A stretch of 64,000 nt of DNA from an uncultured Myxococcales bacterium (GTDB taxonomy: Bacteria > Myxococcota > Myxococcia > Myxococcales > Myxococcaceae). The notes under the pieces are model-generated. The model saw only the letters and a list, made by a program, of their open reading frames with translations, had not been told where the DNA came from and made no database searches. Each line of letters opens with the position of its first letter. Positions within the stretch are counted from its first letter, which is position 1. The translations under genes were made by a program, and so were the position numbers. The DNA lies in NCBI GenBank assembly GCA_937980205.1, contig CALJKW010000052.1, positions 1-64,000 of the forward strand. The letters run 5' to 3'. Below are positions 24,269 through 31,208 of the stretch, piece after piece.

Positions 24269-24768
24269 TGGTTCTCGGGGTGCTTGAGCAGCTCCACGAT
24301 CTGCGAGCGAATCGCCTCGCAGTCCGCGACGAACTTCTGCTCGTTCGCCGGCTTCCCGCCGTTGTACTGGTCGTCGAGCTGCAGCTTCCGCGCGCGGAAC
24401 TTTCGCGCCGCGTTCTCGTTCGCGTTCTCGAGCTTGTCGTACGCCGCCTTGAAGCCCTGGTACGCCTTCGTCGCGGGCGACACGTTCGTCGGCGTGGCCG
24501 GCTTCGGCTTCTTCTTCTGGCCCGGCAGTGCGCCGAGCTCGTCCTCGTCTTCCACCGGGGGCGGCGCCTGCTGCGCCTCGACCTGCGCCTTCGCGATCTT
24601 GATCTTCTCCTGCTGCGCGAGCTCGAGCTGGCGCCTGGCGTCGAGGTCTTCCTGCTCGCTGCGCTGGTACTCGCGGTACAGGTTCAGGCCGATGACGCCC
24701 GCGATGCCCAGCACCGCGACGAGCGGCAACAGGACGAAGACGAGCGGGAAACGCTTCTGCGACGCCAT
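24265..24768 (-). CDS. Small membrane-anchored coiled-coil protein
   Basis: 167 aa. N-terminal anchor at residues 7-29 (FPLVFVLLPLVAVLGIAGVIGLNLY) followed by a Gln/Glu/Lys heptad region (YQRSEQEDLDARRQLELAQQEKIKIAKAQVEAQQ), a Pro/Lys linker and a second helical pair. Its layout, LLPL-x-A-x-LG-[IL]-AG-x-x core and helical C-terminus closely resemble the membrane tail of the adjacent kinase, so the two may have arisen by duplication or may interact. Function unknown. Confidence 0.75.
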   Translation of the reverse strand: MASQKRFPLVFVLLPLVAVLGIAGVIGLNLYREYQRSEQEDLDARRQLELAQQEKIKIAKAQVEAQQAPPPVEDEDELGALPGQKKKPKPATPTNVSPATKAYQGFKAAYDKLENANENAARKFRARKLQLDDQYNGGKPANEQKFVADCEAIRSQIVELLKHPENQ

Positions 24769-24791
24769 GGCTAGGGGAATGACGCTCTAGC

Positions 24792-27194
24792 CTATTTTGC
24801 GGTTTCGATCTTGGCCTTGAGGTCGGCGATGTCCCTCAGAAGTTTCCGCTCATCCAGGCTGTTCGGCGCCGCGCTGAACGACCGCTGCTCGAGGCCCTGC
24901 AGCCGCATCTCGAAGGCGTTCGCCGCCGACTGCTCCAGCTGGTTCTGCTTCCGGGCGAGCAGGTTCCGCACGAGGCGAAGCTCGTTGCCCGCCTTCGTCT
25001 TCGGCGGCGGCTTCTTCGCCACGGGCGGCGGCGCGGGAGCAGCCCCCGAGGTGGGCAGCTTCGCGAGCTCGTCGTTCGCGGAGGCCTCTGGCGCCGGCGC
25101 GGGAGCTTCGTCCTTCGGCGGCGGAGGCGGCTCGAGCTTGGTGGGCAGCGGCTCGACCAGGGGTTCATCCGGCGGCGGCGGCGGCGCGTCGTCGAGCTTC
25201 ATCGCGCGCCGCTTGCGGTCGTCGCTGTTCGACTTGAGGAGCGAGTCGGCGTACTGCTCGTCCTCCTCGGTCTTCATCTTCTCCATCAGGGTGTCCCAGA
25301 AGACGAAGCCGGCGAGCCCGAGGAACGCGAACAGCGGCAAGAGCACCAGCGCGACGCTGGTGCGACGGGTGCGCGTGCCGCGGTCAGTGACGAGGTTCTC
25401 GTCGGGCCGGTGCTTGCCCTCGAGGGCCTTCGGCAGCGGCGCGACCACCTCGGGCGTGCGCACGCTGGCCGCGGGCACGAGGACGCTCGACGTCTTCACC
25501 GGCGGCATCTTCGTGCTGCCGGTGGACTTCGCCGGCTGAGCGGGCGGCGGAAGGCCGCTCACCACCACCGACGGCAGGTCGAGATCCGAGGGGGTGCCGA
25601 CGACGGTCGCCTCGGTGGTGACCGGCTCCATCGAGGGCGCCGTAATCTCCGTCGCCTTCCCCGACGGAGCGGCCATCGGCGTCACCGGCCGCGGCAGCGT
25701 CATGCCCGGGCTCGAAGCGCGGCCCACCGGCACCGGCCGCGTCGGCGCGTCGGCCATCATCTCGGGCGAGGGCTGAGCGGGCGCGTTGTTCGTCGCGGTC
25801 GGCGGCTCGGGGTACAGCGCCTCGTGCGGGCCGGTGTCGGGGTCCGAGTCTCTTCCGATGATGCGGACCTGGCCCTCGGGTCCGCGGCCGATGACGACGC
25901 CGGGCATCGTCTCGCGATCTCCCTCGTTGCTGCGGTCGCTCGCGTGGCCGCCGATCTTCGGCGTGGGAGCGAACGACAGCGGCGCCGGCTCGAGCGCCTT
26001 CGCGCGCGGCACCGTCGGCTCCATGCCGTACTTGCGCAGGTCGGTCGGCGCCGGCGTCGCCTCGTCCGCCGGTGGGGGTTCGAGCCGCGGCGTCGACTGG
26101 CGCGCGCTGCCGATGGGACGCACCTGCGCGTTGCGCGTGACGGTGACCGGGTCGTCGTCGGCGGGCGGCTCGGCGCGAAGAATTTCGCTGCGCGCCGCCT
26201 CTTTGAGCTGCGTGAGCAGCTTGCGCTCGGAGTGGTACTCGGCCGCGAACATGTCGCGCATGAAGCGGCTGCAGCTCTCGGGGCCGGCCGACGGGTCGAT
26301 CTCGAGCAGCGCGCCGAGCAGCTTGCCGCGCAGCTCTTCGGCGGTCTGAAAGCGCTGCGCCGGGTCGACCGCGAGCGCCTTCATGATGATGCTGGCGATG
26401 TTCGTGGGGCACAGCGGCTCGACCTGCTGCACGTGCGGGATGTTCGGGGTCGCGACGGCCGCCATCAGCGCGTGCGGCGGAATGTCCTCGAACGGGTTCT
26501 TCCCCGCGATGAGCTCGTAGAGGCAGATGCCGACGGCGTAGAGGTCGCTGCGGCGGTCGACCTTCGCGTGCCGCGCCTGCTCGGGCGACATGTAGAGAAA
26601 CTTGCCGAGGATGATGCTCGGGTTCGTCTTCGAGTTGCTCAGGGTCGACTTGGCCAGGCCGAAGTCGATGACCTTCACCTCACCCTCGTAGCTGATGAGG
26701 ATGTTCTGGGGGCTCATGTCGCGGTGGACGAGGCCGATCTCCTTGTCGTCGTCGTCGCGCTTGCGGTGCGCGTACGCGAGCGCGTCGAGCACGCGGGCGA
26801 AGACGAAGAGCACGAACGTGAGCGGCAGCGGCATGCCGCGCTCGCGGAAGCGGGCTCCGACTTTGCGCAGGTCCTTGCCGTCGATGTACTCGAGCGCGAG
26901 GTACGGCTCGCCCTGGTGCTGGCCCATGTCGAGCACCTGCGCGATCGAGCCGTGCGTCAGCTTCACCAGCGTGCGCGCCTCGTTGCCGAAGCGCGTGACG
27001 AAGTCTTTGTCCTCGGCGAGGTGCGGGAGGATTTTTTTGATGACGCAGAGCTTCTCGAAGCCCTGCGGCCCGTCGATGCGGGCGAGGAAAATCTCTCCCA
27101 TGCCGCCCATCGAGAGCGGCATCAGCAGCGTGTAGCGCCCGAACGGGGTCGGCCGAAACGGACGCAGGCGGTTGGAGGTGGTCGGCTGCTGCAC
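24792..27194 (-). CDS. Ser/Thr protein kinase with single-span membrane tail
   Basis: 800 aa. Kinase domain residues 19-290: Gly-rich loop LSMGGMGEIF, catalytic Lys in VIKK (K53), HRDMSPQN (D159), DFG (D177), SPEQA and R at the D-x-R-SDLYAVG helix; all catalytic residues are present. The HRD-M-SPQN form is typical of myxobacterial PknB-like kinases. A long Pro/Thr/Ala linker follows, then a transmembrane helix near 611-635 (VALVLLPLFAFLGLAGFVFW) and a Pro-rich plus coiled-coil periplasmic tail to the C-terminus. First gene of a four-gene operon with a membrane coiled-coil protein, ABC ATPase and TonB; phosphorylation of envelope partners is plausible but unproven. Confidence 0.92.
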   Translation of the reverse strand: MQQPTTSNRLRPFRPTPFGRYTLLMPLSMGGMGEIFLARIDGPQGFEKLCVIKKILPHLAEDKDFVTRFGNEARTLVKLTHGSIAQVLDMGQHQGEPYLALEYIDGKDLRKVGARFRERGMPLPLTFVLFVFARVLDALAYAHRKRDDDDKEIGLVHRDMSPQNILISYEGEVKVIDFGLAKSTLSNSKTNPSIILGKFLYMSPEQARHAKVDRRSDLYAVGICLYELIAGKNPFEDIPPHALMAAVATPNIPHVQQVEPLCPTNIASIIMKALAVDPAQRFQTAEELRGKLLGALLEIDPSAGPESCSRFMRDMFAAEYHSERKLLTQLKEAARSEILRAEPPADDDPVTVTRNAQVRPIGSARQSTPRLEPPPADEATPAPTDLRKYGMEPTVPRAKALEPAPLSFAPTPKIGGHASDRSNEGDRETMPGVVIGRGPEGQVRIIGRDSDPDTGPHEALYPEPPTATNNAPAQPSPEMMADAPTRPVPVGRASSPGMTLPRPVTPMAAPSGKATEITAPSMEPVTTEATVVGTPSDLDLPSVVVSGLPPPAQPAKSTGSTKMPPVKTSSVLVPAASVRTPEVVAPLPKALEGKHRPDENLVTDRGTRTRRTSVALVLLPLFAFLGLAGFVFWDTLMEKMKTEEDEQYADSLLKSNSDDRKRRAMKLDDAPPPPPDEPLVEPLPTKLEPPPPPKDEAPAPAPEASANDELAKLPTSGAAPAPPPVAKKPPPKTKAGNELRLVRNLLARKQNQLEQSAANAFEMRLQGLEQRSFSAAPNSLDERKLLRDIADLKAKIETAK

Positions 27195-27259
27195 GACGGC
27201 CCGGAGCCTAGCAAAAGGCCCCGGGCCGAAGTTTGTTGCAGGTCTCTACCTTCTCCCCA

Positions 27260-28264
27260 TCACCCGCCAGGCTTGATGACCATGTTCCGGAAGGACATGT
27301 ACTCGTCCTTCACCGGGATGTACTGCTGGCCCTGGCCGCCGAAGAACGTCGAGAAGACGATCTTGTCGGTGGTGTTCCAGAGGTAGCTCAGGTTCTGGCG
27401 CGCCTTCTCGACGCCGTTCAGGTAGCCGATGGTCTCGCCGGTGTTCATGTCGACGGCGATCTCGATCGTGTTCCACTGACCGGGGATGAGCTTCGCGTCA
27501 GCGGCCCACATCCAGTGCGTGCCGTAGCCGCCGGTGTCGATGCCGCCCGTGCCGCCGGTCACGCGGTAGAAGTAGAAGCTGATCCGTCCGCCCTGGTTCC
27601 ACATCAGGCGTCCGCTCCAGCCGTCGGTCGCGGTGCTGCCGCCGGCCGGCGCGCTGCCGCCGCCCAGGCCCGGGAGCTTGCCGCCCGCGCGGAAGTCGAA
27701 GTTGCCCTCGGGCATCACTTCGTAGCGCATGCGGTACTTGCGGTTGCCTGTGATGGGCACGGTGAAGCCGGCGCCGACGCCGCCGATCTTGCCCTTCGGC
27801 ATGTACACGCGGCGCGTGCCCTGCGGAACCGAGACCCAGCCCGCGTTCGGGTTGGCCGGAGGCGTGGCGGGAGGCGGAGTCGCCGGAGGAGGCGTCGACG
27901 GCGGAGGCTGCGCCGGCGGCTCTTCAGCGGGCGGCGGCGTCGCGGGAGGCTCTTCCGCGGGAGGAGGCGTCGCCGGCGGCTCTTCAGCCGGAGGCGTCGC
28001 GACGGGCGGCTCCTCGGTGCCGATCGGAACGGTCGGCATCGGGTCCGACGGAGGCGGAGGAGCCATCGGCTCGCCCGGCTCTCCGATGGAGCCCATCGGG
28101 TCGTCGATCACCACCTGATCGCTGGGCTCGTTGCCCACATCAGAAGGCGATGTAGTCTCATTTGGATTAGACGGCTGCACGTCTGCGAGTTCTGCTTGTC
28201 CCCCACAGGCGGCCATCGCGATGACGGCGGCGAGCAAACTGATCGAACGGAGCTTGGAGCTCAA
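27260..28264 (-). CDS. Polysaccharide lyase 14-like lipoprotein
   Basis: 334 aa when started at TTG 28264, which has GAGG seven bases upstream and yields a clean lipoprotein signal MSSKLRSISLLAAVIAMAAC (lipid Cys 20). Upstream in-frame ATG (28378) would add 38 residues of non-signal sequence. Residues 84-123 are four Glu-Glu-Pro-Pro repeats acting as a stalk. Residues 145-334 carry PL14 hallmarks: MRYEVMPEGNFDF, GGKLPGL, TDGWSGRLMW, FYFYRV, GQWNTIEIAVDMNT and FSTFFGGQ. PL14 enzymes depolymerise alginate or glucuronan by beta-elimination. The predicted surface location suits scavenging or remodelling of polysaccharide. Confidence 0.85.
   Translation of the reverse strand: MSSKLRSISLLAAVIAMAACGGQAELADVQPSNPNETTSPSDVGNEPSDQVVIDDPMGSIGEPGEPMAPPPPSDPMPTVPIGTEEPPVATPPAEEPPATPPPAEEPPATPPPAEEPPAQPPPSTPPPATPPPATPPANPNAGWVSVPQGTRRVYMPKGKIGGVGAGFTVPITGNRKYRMRYEVMPEGNFDFRAGGKLPGLGGGSAPAGGSTATDGWSGRLMWNQGGRISFYFYRVTGGTGGIDTGGYGTHWMWAADAKLIPGQWNTIEIAVDMNTGETIGYLNGVEKARQNLSYLWNTTDKIVFSTFFGGQGQQYIPVKDEYMSFRNMVIKPGG
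27896..28015 (-). repeat. Four 30-bp repeats coding Pro-rich stalk
   Basis: In-frame units encoding E-E-P-P-[VA]-x-[TP]-P-P-[AS]. This gives a rigid spacer between the lipid anchor and the lyase domain. Confidence 0.8.
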
Positions 28265-28535
28265 AAGGTACCTCGTGGTTGGTTGAGACCCGGGTCGCTT
28301 CAGGAGGCGCGGCGAGATGAGGCACGGCCACCCGTGAAGCCAGGGTCGGTGTTGTTGGAGCCCTTCCAACGACACCACGCGGTAACCATTCCGAGAGGTC
28401 GGAATAAAGATATTGAGCGCAGCTCTCCGACATGTGCGCTCGAAAAATCTTGGGAGCTTGAGGGGATGCGCGGCGGCCCTACATGTGAGCCGCCGTGAGG
28501 CCTTTTCTCACCATTTTGGGGGCGAATTTCTGCCC
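28265..28535 (-). promoter_or_regulatory. Long 5' region of the lyase gene with three hairpins
   Basis: 271 bases without a gene, noticeably more AT-rich than the surroundings. Inverted repeats: 11 bp with one mismatch (28349-28359 / 28365-28375, loop GCCCT), a perfect 7 bp ATTCCGA/TCGGAAT (28388-28394 / 28399-28405) and a perfect 7 bp CGGCGGC/GCCGCCG (28471-28477 / 28489-28495). A GGGGC/GCCCC stem overlaps the stop of the upstream gene (28518-28536). The outermost ones may end transcription of the upstream gene; the inner two lie where the leader of the lyase mRNA would be. No T-run is present. Confidence 0.5.
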
Positions 28536-29405
28536 CTAAATCTGGGTGCGGAGCTCGCCTTCCTTGCAGCGCATCTCGATCCACCGGGGCTTGTTGTCCT
28601 CTTCCTTCTTGAAGCGGCCCTTCGCGATGCTGTCGTCGGAGTGCCCCTTGAGCGTGCCGAGCACGTAGTGCGTGCCGTCGGGCTTGCGGACGTCGCACGC
28701 GGTCCACGCGGTCTCCATCTGGTTGTAGAGGATGATGCCGCCGCCGTCGTTGCGCGCGTAGCCCTTGAGCGAGCCCTTCGGCTGGCTCGGCTTGTCGAAG
28801 TAGAACTTGCTCTTGCCCTCCGAGCAGATGACCTCGACGTGATCGAACGCCGGCTCGGGAGCTCCGCCGAGCTTCACGCGCAGCACGCCGTCGTCGGTGT
28901 GCTTCACCACCTCGCCGACGTCGAAGAAGCTGCCGTCGCTGTGCACGAGCTTGCACTGCGTCCAGCTGGTGTCCGAGTTGTTGCTCCACGAGAAGTGCAG
29001 GCCGGCGACCCCGAGCTTGCCGTCGAGCTTGTTGCCGGTGGCCTTGAACGCGGGCGTCTTCGGCGCGTCGTCGTCGCCGTCGTCGGCCGCTGCAGGTGCC
29101 GCCGCGGCCGCCGCGTTGCCCGTGGGCAGCACCACGAACTTGCCGCCCGCCTTCGTCGCGTCTTCGTCGACGCTGATGCGCGCGAGCGCGCCGTTCACCT
29201 CCATCACCACCGCCTGCCCGACCGGCTTCGACGTGTCCTTCGCGTCGGCGACGACATCGAGCTCGAGGCCGACCGACAACGCCTTCTTGTTGTCGGTGCG
29301 GAAGTAGGTGGAGCCCTTGTCGGTGAAGATCTTCGCGGTCGTCGCCGGCTTTCCGGCGAGGGCGGGAACTGCAGCACACAACGAGAGGAGGGTGAGCAGG
29401 CGCAT
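28536..29405 (-). CDS. Secreted hypothetical protein, 289 aa
   Basis: Signal peptide MRLLTLLSLCAAVPALAG from ATG 29405; the extra 196 in-frame residues upstream are antisense noise over the SDR gene. An SH3b-like region at residues 25-95 (TAKIFTDKGSTYFRTD ... VGQAVVMEVNGALARISVD) is followed by an Ala/Asp linker and two related repeats, each with [KS]-[LT]-V-H/R-x-x-DG-x-x-[FY]-x-[VL]-G-x-[VL] and an aromatic/acidic finish (HFSWSNNSDTSWTQCKLVHSDGS and ILYNQMETAWTACDVRKPDGT). Not recognised; periplasmic or secreted. Confidence 0.78.
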   Translation of the reverse strand: MRLLTLLSLCAAVPALAGKPATTAKIFTDKGSTYFRTDNKKALSVGLELDVVADAKDTSKPVGQAVVMEVNGALARISVDEDATKAGGKFVVLPTGNAAAAAAPAAADDGDDDAPKTPAFKATGNKLDGKLGVAGLHFSWSNNSDTSWTQCKLVHSDGSFFDVGEVVKHTDDGVLRVKLGGAPEPAFDHVEVICSEGKSKFYFDKPSQPKGSLKGYARNDGGGIILYNQMETAWTACDVRKPDGTHYVLGTLKGHSDDSIAKGRFKKEEDNKPRWIEMRCKEGELRTQI

Positions 29406-29420
29406 GGGCGGCGCCCTTAG

Positions 29421-29432
29421 TATGGAGCCGAC
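29421..29432 (+). promoter_or_regulatory. TATGG box / GGAG ribosome site before SDR gene
   Basis: TATGGAG at 29421-29427 lies directly upstream of the ATG at 29433. It is a variant of the TATAG element seen at three other starts and also provides a GGAG ribosome site. Confidence 0.3.
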
Positions 29433-30230
29433 ATGAGCGTCCACCTCGTCACGGGAGCGACTGACGGCATCGGGAGACAGACCGCGCTCGAGCTCGCGGC
29501 CCAAGGCGCGCACGTGCTGGTGCACGGCCGCAGCGAGCAGCGCGCCGTCGACGCGGTGAAGTCGCTCGGCCGCGGAGACTACGAGCCGATCTGGGGAGAC
29601 CTCTCGTCGCTCGCCGAGGTCCGCGCGCTCGCGGAGCGCGTGCTCGCGAAGCACCCGGTCATCGACGTGCTCCTCAACAACGCCGGCGTGTTCATGAAGG
29701 AGCGCAAGCTCTCGGTCGACGGCTTCGAGCTGACGATGGCGGTGAATCACTTCTCGCACTTCGTGCTGACGCACGCGCTCTTGCCGGCGCTGAAAGCGGC
29801 GAAGCAGGGCCGCGTCGTGCACGTGAGCTCGATGGCGCACCTGCGCGGCGCGCTGGACCTCTCGGACCTCACGTTCGAGCGCGGCTTCGACGGCTACGGC
29901 GCGTACGCGGCGTCGAAGCTCGCGAACGTGCTGTTCAGCAACGAGCTCGCGCGTCGGCTTCGCGGAACCGCCGTGACGTCGAGCTCGCTGCACCCGGGCG
30001 TCATCAAGACGAAGCTGCTGGCGACGGGGTTCGGCATGGGCGGCGCGTCGCTTTCGAGCGGCGCGGTGACGAGCGTGTACTGCGCGACGGCTCCGGAGCT
30101 GGCGAACGTGACGGGCGAGTACTTCTCCGACGGCCGGAAGTCGCAGGCGTCGAGCGAGGGGCGGGACGCGCGGCTCGCGAAGGACTTCTACGAGCTGAGC
30201 TGCAAGCTGACGGGCGTGACGCCGCTCTGA
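29433..30230 (+). CDS. Short-chain dehydrogenase/reductase (retinol-dehydrogenase-like)
   Basis: 265 aa. Cofactor motif TGATDGIG (residues 7-14), NNAG (about 90), catalytic Ser in HVSSMAH, and Y-A-A-S-K active-site Tyr/Lys near 155-160 are all present. R at the end of strand 2 (VHGRS) favours NADP. The following SLHPGVIKTKL is the usual substrate-loop start. It is closest in style to the RDH/WW-oxidoreductase-like branch. Substrate unknown. Confidence 0.92.
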   Translation: MSVHLVTGATDGIGRQTALELAAQGAHVLVHGRSEQRAVDAVKSLGRGDYEPIWGDLSSLAEVRALAERVLAKHPVIDVLLNNAGVFMKERKLSVDGFELTMAVNHFSHFVLTHALLPALKAAKQGRVVHVSSMAHLRGALDLSDLTFERGFDGYGAYAASKLANVLFSNELARRLRGTAVTSSSLHPGVIKTKLLATGFGMGGASLSSGAVTSVYCATAPELANVTGEYFSDGRKSQASSEGRDARLAKDFYELSCKLTGVTPL

Positions 30231-30249
30231 GTCGTGATGGGTGCGCCAG

Positions 30250-30342
30250 GTGCAGGCGCCGCTCTACGCGGTGGGCGATCAAGGGCGGACTCCGGAGCAG
30301 CTCGTGAGGCTGCTCGAGAAGCCCGGCGTGGAGGCGATCTGA
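30250..30342 (+). pseudogene. Truncated DUF488-like N-terminal fragment
   Basis: The frame reads V-Q-A-P-LYAVGDQGRTPEQLVRLLEK-P-G-V-E-A-I-stop. It matches the first strand and helix of DUF488 proteins (pattern L-Y-T-I-G-H-S-x-R-[ST]-x-E-E-[FL]-[VI]-x-L-L-x-x-x-G-[VI]-x-x-L-V-D-V-R) and stops just before the conserved D-x-R. The rest of the gene is absent. It marks the left edge of the accessory island. Confidence 0.6.
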
Positions 30343-30413
30343 CGGGGAATACCTCCGTCATGCGTCCTTCCTCGTGTTGTCGCTGTCCGCCGTTGTAGAC
30401 GAACCCAGCAACT

Positions 30414-31208
30414 TCAGCCGCTCGCTGCGACGACCGCGCCCATTCGCGTCAGCATCCCATCGAGCATGTCCAGCACGGCAGCCGAATACGCCTCGGTGCC
30501 CTTCGCGAATCGCGCGTAGAACTCCTCGATCGCCGTCTCATCCTCGGCCTCGAGCACGAACAGAAGGTCTCGGCGCGCTGCACGCCACGCGTCCTCACGC
30601 GCCTTGCGCAGCTCTTCACGGTTGAGCTGCAGCACCCGAATCGTCGCTTCCGCGTAGGGGTCGCCAGCGGTTCTCGGCGCGACGCGACCCTTCTTGTCGA
30701 ACAGCAGGTGCTTGCGCGGGTCTCGCTTCGAGGGATGGATGAGCAGCGGATCCTCCTTCGAGTCCAGCTGTGTCGGGTTCGCGTTCTCGATGTTCACGTA
30801 CCGCTGCGCCCGGATGGGGAACTGGTTCCGCTTCCCCTTCGTGTTGCAGCGCGTGCACGCGGGCAGAATGTTCTGCCACGTATACGCGAGCCAGTAGTAC
30901 CCGCTGTGCTGCACCGTCGTGTTGTCGCTCGCCAGACCGCGCGTCACCTTCTTCTTCGGGCGGTAGTGCTCGGCGTCTCCGTACCCCACGACCGAGAGCT
31001 TGCTCTCGCAGTAGGCGCACTTGTCGTTGAAGACATTGTCGCGAAGCCAATTGCGCAGCTCAATCCATACAGAAGGGTCGAACGGTGCGTTGGGGTCGCG
31101 ACCGCGCTTCTCGATGTAGTCGACGGTGGCTGCTGCTGCAGCCTTCCTCCACGCCTTCCAGAACGCCTGGTGCGAAGGGGAGTTCGGATCCACGCGAACG
31201 AAGATCAA
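30414..31208 (-). CDS. HNH endonuclease, TIGR02646/PtuB-like (Septu nuclease partner)
   Basis: 264 aa from TTG 31208, with GGAGGG six bases upstream and the TTG overlapping the ATPase stop (TTGA). Zinc/HNH motif: CAYCE (C64, C67), EHYRPK (H81), WLAYTWQNILPACTRCN (C118, C121), K-x-x-x-FP. This order is that of the TIGR02646 HNH proteins, which include PtuB of the Septu anti-phage system. The remaining C-terminal half is helical. Being coupled to an ATPase whose C-terminal half is PtuA-like supports a Septu-type two-component defence. HNH nucleases of this type cut DNA or tRNA; the target here is unknown. Confidence 0.88.
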   Translation of the reverse strand: MIFVRVDPNSPSHQAFWKAWRKAAAAATVDYIEKRGRDPNAPFDPSVWIELRNWLRDNVFNDKCAYCESKLSVVGYGDAEHYRPKKKVTRGLASDNTTVQHSGYYWLAYTWQNILPACTRCNTKGKRNQFPIRAQRYVNIENANPTQLDSKEDPLLIHPSKRDPRKHLLFDKKGRVAPRTAGDPYAEATIRVLQLNREELRKAREDAWRAARRDLLFVLEAEDETAIEEFYARFAKGTEAYSAAVLDMLDGMLTRMGAVVAASG

